From NCBI GenBank assembly GCA_034770075.1, contig JAVJAP010000143.1:1364001-1428000 (forward strand): a stretch of DNA of 64,000 nucleotides, given 5' to 3'. The notes beneath the pieces were generated by a model that did not search any database, was not told where the DNA came from, and was given only the letters and a program-made list of their open reading frames with translations. The position numbers and the translations under genes are program-made. This DNA is from Aralia elata (taxonomy: Eukaryota; Streptophyta; Magnoliopsida; Apiales; Araliaceae). Below, in pieces: positions 46,969-57,253 of the stretch (positions are counted from its first letter, which is position 1; each line of letters opens with the position of its first letter).

Positions 46969-48534
46969 CTACAAATCTGAAAATAGCCGAAGCAGGATGG
47001 ACAGGGTGGTGGATAGATCTGAAGCATCAGCATCTCCTGCAATCTGCTGCCCCAGCATATCAATACGATCCAGTAAAGCAGTAGCTCGGCTGACAGTCCC
47101 AAAATGAGCATCTACCACTGCCCTGGTCTGAAATACAATGGCCTCTCTATCAGCAATGGCAGCATCTCTAGCCCGAATGGCCTCATCTCTCTCGGCAAGG
47201 GCGGCATCCCTCTCGGCTTCAGTAGTAATCAGGGCCAGGCGGAGTCGGGAATCCTCAGCGACCCGACTCGGGGCAGAATCGGCTGAAATGGAATGGTCTG
47301 TGGTATCTTCTGTGAAAATCACTCCAGAGTCATCAAAGGCCCCAGTCCGACTCAAACTAGCCGAATCCAGGTCTCCACGCAACCACTGTACGTAGGCAAA
47401 TGTCTGGATGTGACAGCTTTCACTATATTCGGCAAAGATCCTGCAATCCCAAAGCTCGTATACCTGCAGTAGATCCCTCTCTGTACAGGATGATATAAGG
47501 AATCGGTATGCGGTTGCACCCGCGAAGGGGTGTAGATCCTGTGTCTGATCAAACTGCCCCATAACCGCCAGGGGATGATAGGTCGTCACGCCCCTTAACC
47601 CAGCAATGGGAATGAAATCCATACCAGGCACATGAGTCAAGAAGCTCATGAAGGAGCAATAGCCCGAGTAAACCAATAGATGAAAGGGGTCCTCAATGAT
47701 AGACAAAAATGATGTCCAGGAAGCCACATCAGTACAACTCACGGGACGAAGCGAAAACTGCGTGGTTATGTCATGGCTGAAGCAAAACCCTTGGCGACGG
47801 AAATGGCCGATGGGACTAAGATGACTCATGAACCACATATACAATAAGGTCGAACTCCCTCTGAAGAATCTCCCTCGGAAGGACTGGCAATATGTGGCCG
47901 ACATATAGGTATCCGCCAATATCATGGGGAGAATGGTGTGATCCTCCTGAAGGGCCCTAACGGCCGCAACAATCCGCATGTCCAAATGATCGGACCCTGC
48001 AGGCAAGTACAAAACTGAGATGACACAGGCCATCAGAACGTCCACTCTCAAGGCGTCCCAGCGCCCCTCGGACACGAAAAAATCACCGAGGAAAAGACGG
48101 AAACTGTCAGGTGAGCCAAATCGGTCAATCAAGAATTGAAGAGGAACCATATGGTCTGATATGATTACCGGTAATAGGACAGCCCTCCGCAAACCGGTGA
48201 AAGTCAAGAATTGACGGCGCATGGAACCAACTGTGACCCTAGCACAAGGGCCGTCCAACGGCAAGCCGGTAAAGCGAGCATACTCCTCAAGGGTGGGGGT
48301 CAGCTCTACTGTCCCAAACCTAAACACCTGACGGGCAGGGGCCCAATAGCTCAGAAGACCATCCACAAAGCCTGCTGGCACCCGGAAGGTTAATAAGGAC
48401 CAAGAATGTCCCAAAAGACCATCTACGATGACCCTATCTGCTGGCAGTAGACTGTCCAACCAGCGGAAGAGGCTGCCAACCAACCCTGTGGGAGGAGTGG
48501 AATCCAAACGAACCACGGCATCTGAGGACGACAT
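46969..48534 (-). CDS. Antisense ORF B: plant DUF7745-like protein with coiled coil
   Basis: 521 codons from ATG 48534 (MSSSDAVVRLDS) to stop 46969. The frame is open further upstream to 48576, but ATTTTTTCACAG-like acceptor sequence ends exactly at 48535, so the start is probably the first codon of an exon. Residues about 25-110 include DRVIVDGLLGHSW, WAPARQVFRFGTVELTP and TLEEYARFTGLPLDG, which resemble the N-terminal block of the plant DUF7745 / plant-mobile-domain-type families. The middle has many W/F/Y residues. The C-terminal 100 residues form a likely coiled coil with repeating ERDxAIAxRD. It lies in the 3' part of the Tat element on the opposite strand and is intact. Role in the element unknown; a captured host gene is possible. 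Family call is by eye. Confidence 0.75.
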   Translation of the reverse strand: MSSSDAVVRLDSTPPTGLVGSLFRWLDSLLPADRVIVDGLLGHSWSLLTFRVPAGFVDGLLSYWAPARQVFRFGTVELTPTLEEYARFTGLPLDGPCARVTVGSMRRQFLTFTGLRRAVLLPVIISDHMVPLQFLIDRFGSPDSFRLFLGDFFVSEGRWDALRVDVLMACVISVLYLPAGSDHLDMRIVAAVRALQEDHTILPMILADTYMSATYCQSFRGRFFRGSSTLLYMWFMSHLSPIGHFRRQGFCFSHDITTQFSLRPVSCTDVASWTSFLSIIEDPFHLLVYSGYCSFMSFLTHVPGMDFIPIAGLRGVTTYHPLAVMGQFDQTQDLHPFAGATAYRFLISSCTERDLLQVYELWDCRIFAEYSESCHIQTFAYVQWLRGDLDSASLSRTGAFDDSGVIFTEDTTDHSISADSAPSRVAEDSRLRLALITTEAERDAALAERDEAIRARDAAIADREAIVFQTRAVVDAHFGTVSRATALLDRIDMLGQQIAGDADASDLSTTLSILLRLFSDL

Positions 48535-48748
48535 CTGTGAAAAAACAGTATCAAAAAAAGACTGTGAAGGGGTCACTCTCTACCCATAAATAAAAGCATG
48601 CATCATACAGTTAATAATAAAGCAGGTGAATCCCATAAAAATGAAAAGAAAACTGTGCATAAATAAATAAATGAGTTCAGTACATAGTGCATAAATGAAA
48701 AAGAAATCTAAGCAGGTGCTGATACAAAAGACCCTATCCTATCCTGGT

Positions 48749-50704
48749 CTAAATAAAATCAGTATCATCTATGAAAGCAGGATCCTCGAACTGATCCCCT
48801 GGAGTCGCCGAGCTCGGAGGACCAAAGTTCATATCAGGAATGTAGGGATGCGCTGTGGCATCAGATGAACTCGGGCCTGCATCATAGCCTGCACCGTCAG
48901 GATCGTAGGTGTAAGCCTCCTCCCGAATAAACAGCGACAACTGATCTACCTGACGGGTCAATGAGGCGATCTGCTCAGCGTGGGTAGGGGTCCGAACACA
49001 GGCAGCCCAATCGGTCATCGTCACCGAGCCTGGAACCATGTCTCCAAGGAAGAAAGTGGCCCGAGTCTGAGGACCGATGGTACGGGGCACCCACCATGTA
49101 CGGAATGCATCACTCGTAGTGGGACCTGTGGAAAGCATCCGACCATCCTCCCCGGCAAGCATGATCTCTGAAGGCTGAGAATCCAGCGGCCAGAAAGTAG
49201 TGAAAGAAAGGGAGTGCGGGATGCGGATCTCCCCGGTGACGCATCTGAATGCGCGCTCTCCCAGATACATCACCCAGCCTCCAACACTCTGCAAAGTGAG
49301 GCGACGGGTAGAAAGCTCGAACTCCGGGCCGGAAGGATGCCCGTCAGCAAACCCCACAGTCAAATGCTCGGAGAGGTAGGGAATCCAGACGACGTCGGCA
49401 GCCGTGATCAACTCCAGCTGAATACGACAATGTGCAAAGCTGCCCGACACGGGGACCTCCTCCAGAGTACTGTGATGCCATCGCCGACCCCGAGGATAGG
49501 TATCCGGGCCCAGAGTAGTGAGAGGCCTCAGACATGGCAGCCGCTCGTAAGCCCAGAACTGTGAATAGAAACAAGGCAAGGCATGAGTCACTATCAAATA
49601 CAGAAAAGGATGAAAAGAAAAGAAATACAGTAATAGAGAGGAGGAAGGGACTCACCAGCAGAAAGTGGTAGAAACCGAGCCAGGCATCAGTCTGTCCCTC
49701 CGAGCGTAGGCGCATGCCGTGGAGGAAATAGGCAAAGGTGAATGACCCCCAGTCATAGTCACTGATGCGATCCACGTCTCTAACCGCTCCCACGACGCTG
49801 AAATGAATGGTGGAGGAGTTGTTCCCTAGGAAACAACCCCTCATGATCGTCAGGAACAAGCGGCGGAGTAGAATATCGCGGGTACCCTGATCCGCTGGAA
49901 TGGGCATCGCATAGAGACCCCCGACTGCATCGACAGCCAAGGCACCAGATCGGATACTGCGGGCCTTAAAGACCCGGTCCTCAGCAGCGAAGCCCAGCAA
50001 AGCTCGAACCTCCACAGGAGTGATATCAAGATCCAAGGGGACGCGGGACCCGGTAAAACTCAATGCCAGTAATGTACCTCCAGTCCCATGGGGTCAACAC
50101 GACCTCGCAGTCGAGGAGATGAAGAGACTGCGTCTGGTGGAACCATCGCTCGGATAAAGCCCTCATGTAACCCCAGGGGCACTGGCGGGGGATGATAGTG
50201 AAGAAATGTCGAAAGCCCCAAGAGTCCACCATCGCCCGATAGTCACTGTGCAGGGCCGCGTAAAGGGAGTAGATGTTGAACCAGTTGCCCCTCGGCTGGG
50301 TAAACTCGGGTACCTGGGGCAATCACCAAGGGGTCAATCCGGATAAAAGGAGAATGGAGAAATTGAGAGTGAAATCAGAATAGAGCTGAAATATACCTCG
50401 TTAGCCACGAGAGATGCTGAGGGGTGACGACTGAGATCCCGACCCAAAAGATCGGGTATCTGCACAGAGGCGCCAGAAGGAGCCTGATGAGTAGATGGAG
50501 CCGGTGTGCTGGAGGATGGCCCCTCTGCCGCGACCTCCGGAGGAACAGCCTCCTCAACGTCCAGATGACCAAGACGAATGACAGCCTCCGTCAAACGACG
50601 AGCCTGACGGGTCCGAGGAGGAACAGGAGTGGGTGCAGCCCTACGACGGCGAACACCCGAAGTCCGAGAGGCGGAGGAGCTACTGGGCGCATCACGATCC
50701 ATAG
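48749..50704 (-). CDS. Antisense gene A: multi-exon plant mobile domain protein, one frameshift
   Basis: Model on the minus strand: exon with ATG 50702 to 50397 (102 codons, Ala/Pro/Ser/Arg-rich), intron 50396-50314 (83 nt), exon 50313-49656, intron 49655-49559 (97 nt), exon 49558-48749. Both introns are GT-AG in phase 0. The second has donor CTG/GTGAGT and acceptor TATTCACAG. The middle exon holds the plant mobile domain start (PRGNWFNIYSLYAALHSDYR) and the last exon FWAYERLPCLRP and TRATFFLGDMVPG, typical of the PMD (aminotransferase-like) family. An extra A in the run 50054-50057 shifts the frame between GIEF and TGSRVP. The exon is 658 nt, one more than a multiple of three, so this copy is probably broken. 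Without the shift it would be about 590 residues. The last exon ends in an acidic, disordered tail. Confidence 0.8.
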
Positions 50705-51175
50705 CTGGAATAGAACGGGCGAAAAAGAAGGTAAGTTTCCTTTTAAAATTATGTAATGAACATTCTAAATTTCTAGCCTCATCATATGATTAATGCAACA
50801 TGATGCATGTTAAAAAAAAAAAAATAAATAAAAATAAAAAAAAAATAAAAATCGGCAGAGTTCCGTTTGTAAATTGAACATCCCAGGCATAAGCCAAACG
50901 TGTTTTCCATCAATCAAAGCCTCAAACAGATTTAAATTGCATTCAAATATGTAATTACAGCATGTAATGCATGATTTTATTGCAGAAAAGGAATAACAAT
51001 ATGTGGGACCGCCTCATGAACATAAAATAGGACTCACATAGTTGATACATAGCATGTATATATGATGAAACATTACATAGCATCGTAAAGCATACATTTT
51101 ATCTTTAAACATGTAAATAGTCAAATGTATAGCAAAACATTGACGAAATTGAAAAGTGACCGGTCAAAGTGTTAC
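50705..51175 (-). other. Predicted 5'UTR intron of antisense gene A
   Basis: On the minus strand, donor TACAG/GTAACAC at 51175 and acceptor TTCTATTCCAG ending at 50705, two bases before the ATG of gene A. 471 nt, AT-rich with an A-rich run at about 50811-50850. The short leader exon would be about 51290-51176. Splice sites were chosen by eye. Confidence 0.55.
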
Positions 51176-51312
51176 CTGTAGCGTGTAGATCAATCCTACC
51201 GGAACAGTTTTTGCAGGAAAGTTGAAAAAATCGACAAAAAGCCCTTGCGAACAAGAAAAATCGAGAGAATCTCTTTGGATTACAAGTTGAAAGTGACAGA
51301 TCTGGAGGAGCC

Positions 51313-51401
51313 GCGTTGGATTTAAGGCCCGATCATGGCCGCAGATGTATCTGCGGCTGGCCGCAGATCCATCTGCGGCTGGCCGCAGATCCATCTGCGG
51401 C
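51313..51401 (-). promoter_or_regulatory. Antisense promoter candidate: three dyads and an AT-box
   Basis: GCCGCAGAT-NN-ATCTGCGGC dyads lie at 51338-51357 (spacer GT), 51360-51379 and 51382-51401 (spacer CC), a 22-bp tandem period. Read on the minus strand they are followed by CCTTAAATCC at about 51318-51327. This mirrors the LTR promoter, where the same dyads precede CCTATTTAAGCC. It is placed to drive antisense gene A 600 bp downstream. Confidence 0.6.
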
Positions 51402-51461
51402 TGGCCCTGGTGGGTCCCACCTTGCTCCCTTGCAGCCATTTGACGTGTTGAAGTGAAAAGT

Positions 51462-52350
51462 TTACGAGATGGGTGACCGGCGACGATACCCGGCCCCGAC
51501 ATGACGATCGACCGGCGACGATAACCGGCGATCACGAGATGGATGTCCGGCGACGATAACCGGCTCCGACAGATAACCAACCGGCGACGATAACCGGGGG
51601 TTACGAGATGGGTGACCGGCGACGATACCCGGCCCCGACGAGACGATCGACCGGCGACGATAACCGGCGATCACGAGATGGATGTCCGACGACGATAACC
51701 GGCTCCGACAGATAACCAACCGGCGACGATAACCGGGGGTTACGAGATGGGTGACCGGCGACGATACCCGGCCCCGACGAGACGATCGACCGGCGACGAT
51801 AACCGGCGATCACGAGATGGATGTCCGGCGACGATAACCGGCTCCGACAGATAACCAACCGGCGACGATAACCGGGGGTTACGAGATGGGTGACCGGCGA
51901 CGATACCCGGCCCCGACATGACGATCGACCGGCGACGATAACCGGCGATCACGAGATGGATGACCGGCGACGATAACCGGCTCCGACAAGATAACCGACC
52001 GGCGACGATAACCGGAGGTTACGAGATGGGTGACCGGCGACGATACCCGGCCCCGACATGACGATCGACCGGCGACGATAACCGGCGATCACGAGATGGA
52101 TGTCCGGCGACGATAACCGGCTCCGACAGATAACCAACCGGCGACGATAACCGGGGGTTACGAGATGGGTGACCGGCGACGATACCCGGCCCCGACATGA
52201 CGATCGACCGGCGACGATAACCGGCGATCACGAGATGGATGTCCGGCGACGATAACCGGCTCCGACAGAGGACCGACCGGCGACGATAACCGGGGGTTAC
52301 GCGATGGGTGACCGGCAACGATACCCGGCCCCGAACGAGACGATAGATTG
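51462..52350. repeat. 139-bp tandem array in Tat 3' region
   Basis: Unit starts at 51462, 51601, 51740, 51879, 52019, 52158 and 52297 (last one partial). Each unit contains four ~35-bp sub-repeats around CCGGCGACGATAACCGG. Copies differ by a few bases; one is 140 bp long. The unit is GC-rich and CpG-dense. Open frames through it (rich in GYRRRS and RLSSP) are products of the repeat and not genes. Arrays in this part of Tat/Ogre elements are known sources of satellite DNA. Confidence 0.95.
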
Positions 52351-52561
52351 AAGGAGTGAACCCAAAGACTAACGAACACGGTCAAGGGGTTGATACATTG
52401 ACACTCTTACGAATGTCTTGCATTCATTGCATCTTATGTTGCATCATAAGCTATATGTGTGAGACATCATGTATGCACTGTCATTCTTACACACTGTCAT
52501 TCATGCATCGAGTGTCTATTCTTTATCCTGTTCATTTCATTTATCATTTCATAAACATGAT

Positions 52562-52574
52562 AAAGAGGGGCAGC
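52562..52574 (+). other. Polypurine tract of Tat element
   Basis: AAAGAGGGGCAGC directly precedes the 3' LTR start TGTAGACACCC. Between the array and this tract (52351-52561) nothing else is recognised. Confidence 0.75.
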
Positions 52575-54685
52575 TGTAGACACCCAAATTTTGCGTTTCC
52601 TTCTACTAACCGTGACAGGAGGGCGAAATCGTCAATTGAACCAGCTTGCGGGAGCAAAGGAGCGGGCACAAGGGTGAGCGCCCGGCCCCGCCGCAATGTT
52701 TTGGGCAACCCAAGTTTACGTGACAATAAAGCCGTCTGAGGCAGGCATTTCCGAATGAGGTGGCACGTCTCCCGGAAGTTCCCGGACTGCGGAATACGAG
52801 CCTGTCAGCGAAAACCGACGTTGCGGTACGAAAATCGAGGCGTGGCACGAAAATCGAGAAAGTCAAGCCCGCCAGCCGCGGATAGATCTGCGGCCAAGTG
52901 GGTGCGCCAGCACGAAAACCGGGAAATCAGCACTACCAGCTGAGTGCGATGGGAGGCGTGCCAGCTGGCCAGCCGCAGATCCATCTGCGGCCAGCCGCAG
53001 ATAGATCTGCGGCTGGCTCTGGCCAGCCTATTTAAGCCAGCTTCAGGCAGCATACAGGGAGTTCAGCAATTGTGAGGAAGAAGGAGAATACAGCAGCAGC
53101 CAACTCGGAAATTGAGGAAGAAATAGCTAGATTTTGCAATCAAATAGGAAGAAAAGAGAGAAAAAAGAGAGGAGTAATTTTCTTTTGATTTGATTGTATC
53201 AAATAGATTTTTTTCCTTCTATTCAAATACATCAAGTTCACATCCATTTGGATATCAATTGCAAGGTGAAATCTCTTTTGTGATATCAATTTCTATCATA
53301 TCATTTGATCAAATTAGATGCAATTTTTCATGTAATTTATTGATTGAACAATGAATTAGGGATTATGAGTGAAGTTTCCATCGGAATAAAACTCTTCCTA
53401 ACAACCCGATGATATTCGTTCGTTAATTTCTTTGTTGGTTTTAAGGTGTTATATTCGGTATCAATTCCTTTAAATCGTTATTTTAGGATGTCTTGGTATT
53501 GTTAGATTATCCGGGTTGGTTTATTTTCTTGTAATATCCAATTGTTTGTGTGTGGATACTTGGTTGTGAGCCTAGGAAAGCGACCCCGTGGTCCAAATCC
53601 GATGATGGACATGTCTTGATGTATGTAGCGGGGAGGATGTAGCCTCTTTGTAAATATGTAATCGTTGGGCCTTAAAACGACGCTAAGGCGAAAATCGTGT
53701 TTAAGGCCCCGAAATAGTGAAATTGGTGATTGTTGGCGTTCGGGGATATTTTGATGGTTTACATGCCCATGAATAGCCCCGACGCGTGTTTATGCTTGAT
53801 TCGATTTATGACACGAAATTGATTTCAAAGCTAAATGATAAGATTTTCATAAAATCAATCAAAGTAGGATATTAGAATCACGAGGTTAAAATTTGAGAAA
53901 TGTTAATGAATGTCGATTCCTATCTAACGAGAAAGCTAAAGAAAGATCGTTTTCCAAAACATCACACAAAATGATTTTATAAATAAAATGACGTTTTATT
54001 AAACCATTGTATATAGGGTTAAAGAGATTCTAGAAATTGCCCATCATTTTATGAAAGCAACGTATAGATCTCGATTCCTATTTAGACGAAGGTTTAAAGC
54101 TCTTATTTTGCCAAAACAACATTTAATGAAAATCTCATAGTTTTGGACAATTAAAATCAAACCTTTCTCATAAAGAATAAAGCTTTCTCGTGTATACCGA
54201 AAAGACATTCCGAAACGTTCTCAAATTAAAAGCACGATTTTCCCTCAAATCCAAATGACTCTTTCATACAAACTCACCACATCATTCACATAGACACACA
54301 CACCCACACACAAGCGCGCGCACACACACATTCGTGAATTAAAGGATAGGAAAGCATTAAGATTGCGGTAACCGTGTTTCACGGAAGTCGAGGGATGCCT
54401 AACACCTTCCCCTCACTTAAACAAACCCCCGAATTCTATGAATCTCAATTCGCAGACCAATTAATTCGGAGTCACATATGAGCCAGCGATTTATAAAAAA
54501 ACGAAAATTCGGATGAGTTGGTACATCCATTTCAAATATACCAACTGGCGACTCTGGTTAATTGGCTCATCATAAAAACGATCTTTCAAAACCCCGTCGA
54601 CATCAATGCCGACCTTTTCCAAACGTCATCTAAATCAAAAGGCTAAAATTGGAAAAGACTAGAAACCGAAAACCCGGCGTCGACA
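52575..54685 (+). repeat. 3' LTR of Tat element
   Basis: 2,111 bp, starts TGTAGACACC, ends GTCGACA. Near-identical to the 5' LTR, including dyads (about 52872-53012) and TATA. No gene. Confidence 0.95.
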
Positions 54686-54690
54686 GAGTA

Positions 54691-56036
54691 ACCATCAAGA
54701 CTATCTACAAGCTCCAAAACCTCACAACCCTCTGGGGTTCCACAATCAACAACAACCCACAACTACTGATAAGAAGGTTGCTGATTTAAACGAAAAGATG
54801 GATAGATACATGGCCAAAACTAAAAAGTTGGAGCAAGGCCAAACATTAGGCTTCAAGAGCTTGGAGAACTAAATGAGTCAATTGTTCATTTTGTTATCAA
54901 ATAGACCTCAGGGAGCTCTTCCTAGTGACACAGAAATCAATCCAAGGAGAAATAGAAAGGAGCAATGTCAAGTTGTCATCCTCAGAAGTGGAAAGCAAAC
55001 TCTGCCAACTGGCGCAACTGCGCCCAATTTGCAAGGGAAAACAGCGCAGCTGCGCCCTCCCCTAGAAGCTGATTCTGCAGATTTTTTTGGAGAGAAAGAA
55101 AGCATAGAGACACCTAAGCCTACACCAAGAGAAAGCACAAAAAAGACTCAAACCCCTCCAACAAGATATTATCCACCAGTTCCGTACCCTCAGAGGCAGC
55201 AAAAACAGAAATTGGACAAGCAATTCTCTACGTTTCTTGAGGTATTTAAAAAGCTACAAATTAACATACCATTTGCAAAAACCTTGGAGCAAATGCCGAG
55301 CTATGCCAAATTCATGAAGGGGATTCTGTCAAGAAAGAAGAAATTACAAGATTTTGAAATTGTAGCATTGACAGAAGAATGCAGTGCGGTGTTACAAAGA
55401 AAGCTACCACCAAAGTTGAAGGATCCTGGTAGTTTCACCATTCCTTGCACCATTGGCAACCTGTCGTTTAAGAAATGCTTATGTGATCTTGGTGCAAGCA
55501 TTAATCTCATGCCATTGTCCGTCAATACTCAGTTGGGTTTACCAGCACCCAAACCAACAAATGTCTCTCTTCAGCTAGCTGATCGTTCGGTCACCTATCT
55601 GAGAGGAATAATGGAAGATGTTCTTGTCAAGGTTGATAAGTTCATATTCCCAGCTGACTTCATAATCCTAGACTTCGAGGAAGACAAGGATATTCCCATC
55701 ATACTTGGGAGGCCATTTCTAGCTACCGGGAGGACTCTCATTGATGTATAAAAGGGAGAATTGACAATGAGGGTTCAAGACCAAGAAGTCACTTTTAATG
55801 TCTTTAAAGCTATGAAATTCCCGTTCGAGGAGGAAGACTGTTTCCAAGTAGATATCATTGAAAGTGCAGTGATTGAAGAGTTTATGAAAGCCACATGTAA
55901 TTACCTACTTGAGATGACACTGACAGGAGACATCGACTTGGACGAGCCCGAGAACTGTGAGTATGTCTATTCAGTAGATGCAATACCAAGGATGGCAAAG
56001 TTCAAAGTACCAATTGAGCCCTTGAAAAGCTCATGA
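54691..56036 (+). pseudogene. Athila-like gag end and protease
   Basis: It continues the gag frame interrupted at 36743. A stop (TAA, about 54870) breaks the linker. 54873-55751 is then open and carries the protease (CDLGASINLMPLS, ILGRPFLATGRTLIDV), followed by a stop at 55749-55751 and a further open stretch to 56036. Compared with the minus-strand copy at 1-1905, the linker has an insert at about 55000-55070 containing two GC palindromes (55012-55023 and 55044-55055), read in frame as ATAPNLQGKTAQLRPP. After 56036 there is no RT or integrase. Confidence 0.9.
55012..55055. repeat. Two GCGCARCTGCGC palindromes inside gag
   Basis: GCGCAACTGCGC (55012-55023) and GCGCAGCTGCGC (55044-55055), each followed by CC. 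They are the same motif as in the element's 5' LTR at 16334-16487. Confidence 0.9.
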
Positions 56037-56110
56037 GAATCCTCACCTCATTTGAAACCATCTAGAGAGGTACCTCCTAAACTTGAGCTTAAACCATCTA
56101 GACGCTGGGA

Positions 56111-57253
56111 TTTATCAGTTAGGAATCAAAACAAGTAAACAAAAGACAAAAGAGAAGAATGAATATAATCATGGAGAGAACTAATTAGAAGGGACACCTC
56201 CTCCACGAAAAACCATCTTTACTGCATTTTATCTCCAAAAATGGAACATGGCTATTGATCATCAAAATCACTTGGGAACTAAAGAATGGAGCGACATGGA
56301 TGTTGAATTGAAGATTGGGAACAAGGAATCAAGGATCATCGCAACTTGGAAAATCAATGGATTTGCAGAAACAGAAAAACTAAAGCAAAGAGTTTTATTA
56401 TTTTTTGTCTTTGATTTATTTTCTTAGTCTGTAAATACAATGATGAACCATTTGTGTATGATGACTTCTATTATTGTTAGTATGAACTAAACTTAATTTT
56501 TGGGATTATAATGAATCTTTTGCATTAACTGAAAATTGACATGCTTCCTTATTATTACTGGTTGGTTATGAATTGAATGACTGGCATAATTAATACTGAA
56601 AGTTTAATTGCTTGATCGCCAATTACTATGATAATTTATATGGAATTGAGAAAGGAAATATAAATTAAGATCTGATTATGCTAGCATATGTTCACTATTT
56701 CAGCATTCCTCGTGGAGTTATGTTTCGTGCTTAGGATAGAGATATACCGAAGCACCATATATGGCCAATTGAGAACTTATACCTCAACCCTCTTGATTGT
56801 AATTCACATAGAGATATAGTGTGTTAGTCATCTAGGGTGTTCACATTCATTCTATCAATTGTGGATTTAGTGTGATACGAATATGGTGCATCGAGAGGTG
56901 GCCATATTTTACATTCGTGTTCTCGACCAACATTCTATAATAACCAATTAGAAGCAATAGGAAGCATGGAAATCTCAGTTTTATAATAAGTGAAATTATA
57001 ATCCCAAAACCTATAAATCTGTATTTATAAAATTGTAATTTGTTTTATATATCACTCTAGTAATCATTAGACAAATTCATCACATTACTCATCTGTCTAA
57101 AGAAACCGAAATAATTATAAAATAGGTGTTTGTCAGTTGTAATTGCAATTATATTCTCCGTGGGATCGATATCTTACTTACTTTGTATTACTTGTGGATC
57201 ACGTGTACTTGCGTGTATGAATCATATTTGTTATACATACAAATATCCCAACA
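56111..57253 (+). repeat. 3' LTR of Athila-like element, 5' truncated
   Basis: Matches 34399-35540 to the last base (...ATCCCAACA) and is followed by the GGTTC duplication. The first ~526 bp of the LTR are absent; sequence before 56111 is the coding tail after protease. Confidence 0.9.

Larger units (their letters stand above)
36749..54685 (+). mobile_element. Tat-lineage (Ogre/Retand-type) Ty3 element, nearly intact
   Basis: 17,937 bp. LTRs are 36749-38861 and 52575-54685, with primer-binding site 38864-38882 and polypurine tract 52562-52574. Flanks are GAATA (36744-36748) on the left and GAGTA (54686-54690) on the right, a 5-bp duplication with one G to A change. The left LTR starts TA instead of TG. 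Contents: leader, gag-protease, intron, RT-RNase H-archaeal-type RNase H-integrase, then two genes on the opposite strand, a tandem array and the polypurine tract. A second RNase H and 3' antisense genes are known features of the Tat group. An arginine-tRNA-type primer site and an intron between protease and RT are described for Ogre. No long ORF lies before gag, unlike typical Ogre. Confidence 0.95.
16061..57253 (+). mobile_element. Athila-like Ty3 element, pol deleted, hosting two insertions
   Basis: Bounded by GGTTC duplications, starting TGATGAGTAGG and ending ...ATCCCAACA. Order: 5' LTR (16061-16586 plus 34400-35540), primer-binding site, gag, protease, truncated 3' LTR. Once the two insertions are removed (16587-34394 and 36749-54685) about 5.4 kb is left. 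RT, RNase H, integrase, 3' non-coding region and the first roughly 526 bp of the 3' LTR are missing between 56040 and 56111. Gag and protease carry stops and frameshifts. The 3' LTR being shorter than the 5' LTR means the big deletion happened after insertion, because a replicated copy would have equal LTRs. Confidence 0.85.

Noticed and set aside
51462..52350. CRISPR-like array
   Set aside because: Units are contiguous tandem repeats without unique spacers, inside a plant retrotransposon.
51164..52385. Several overlapping minus-strand open frames rich in GYRRRS and RLSSP
   Set aside because: They are translations of the 139-bp tandem array; length follows the array and no independent coding signal is present.
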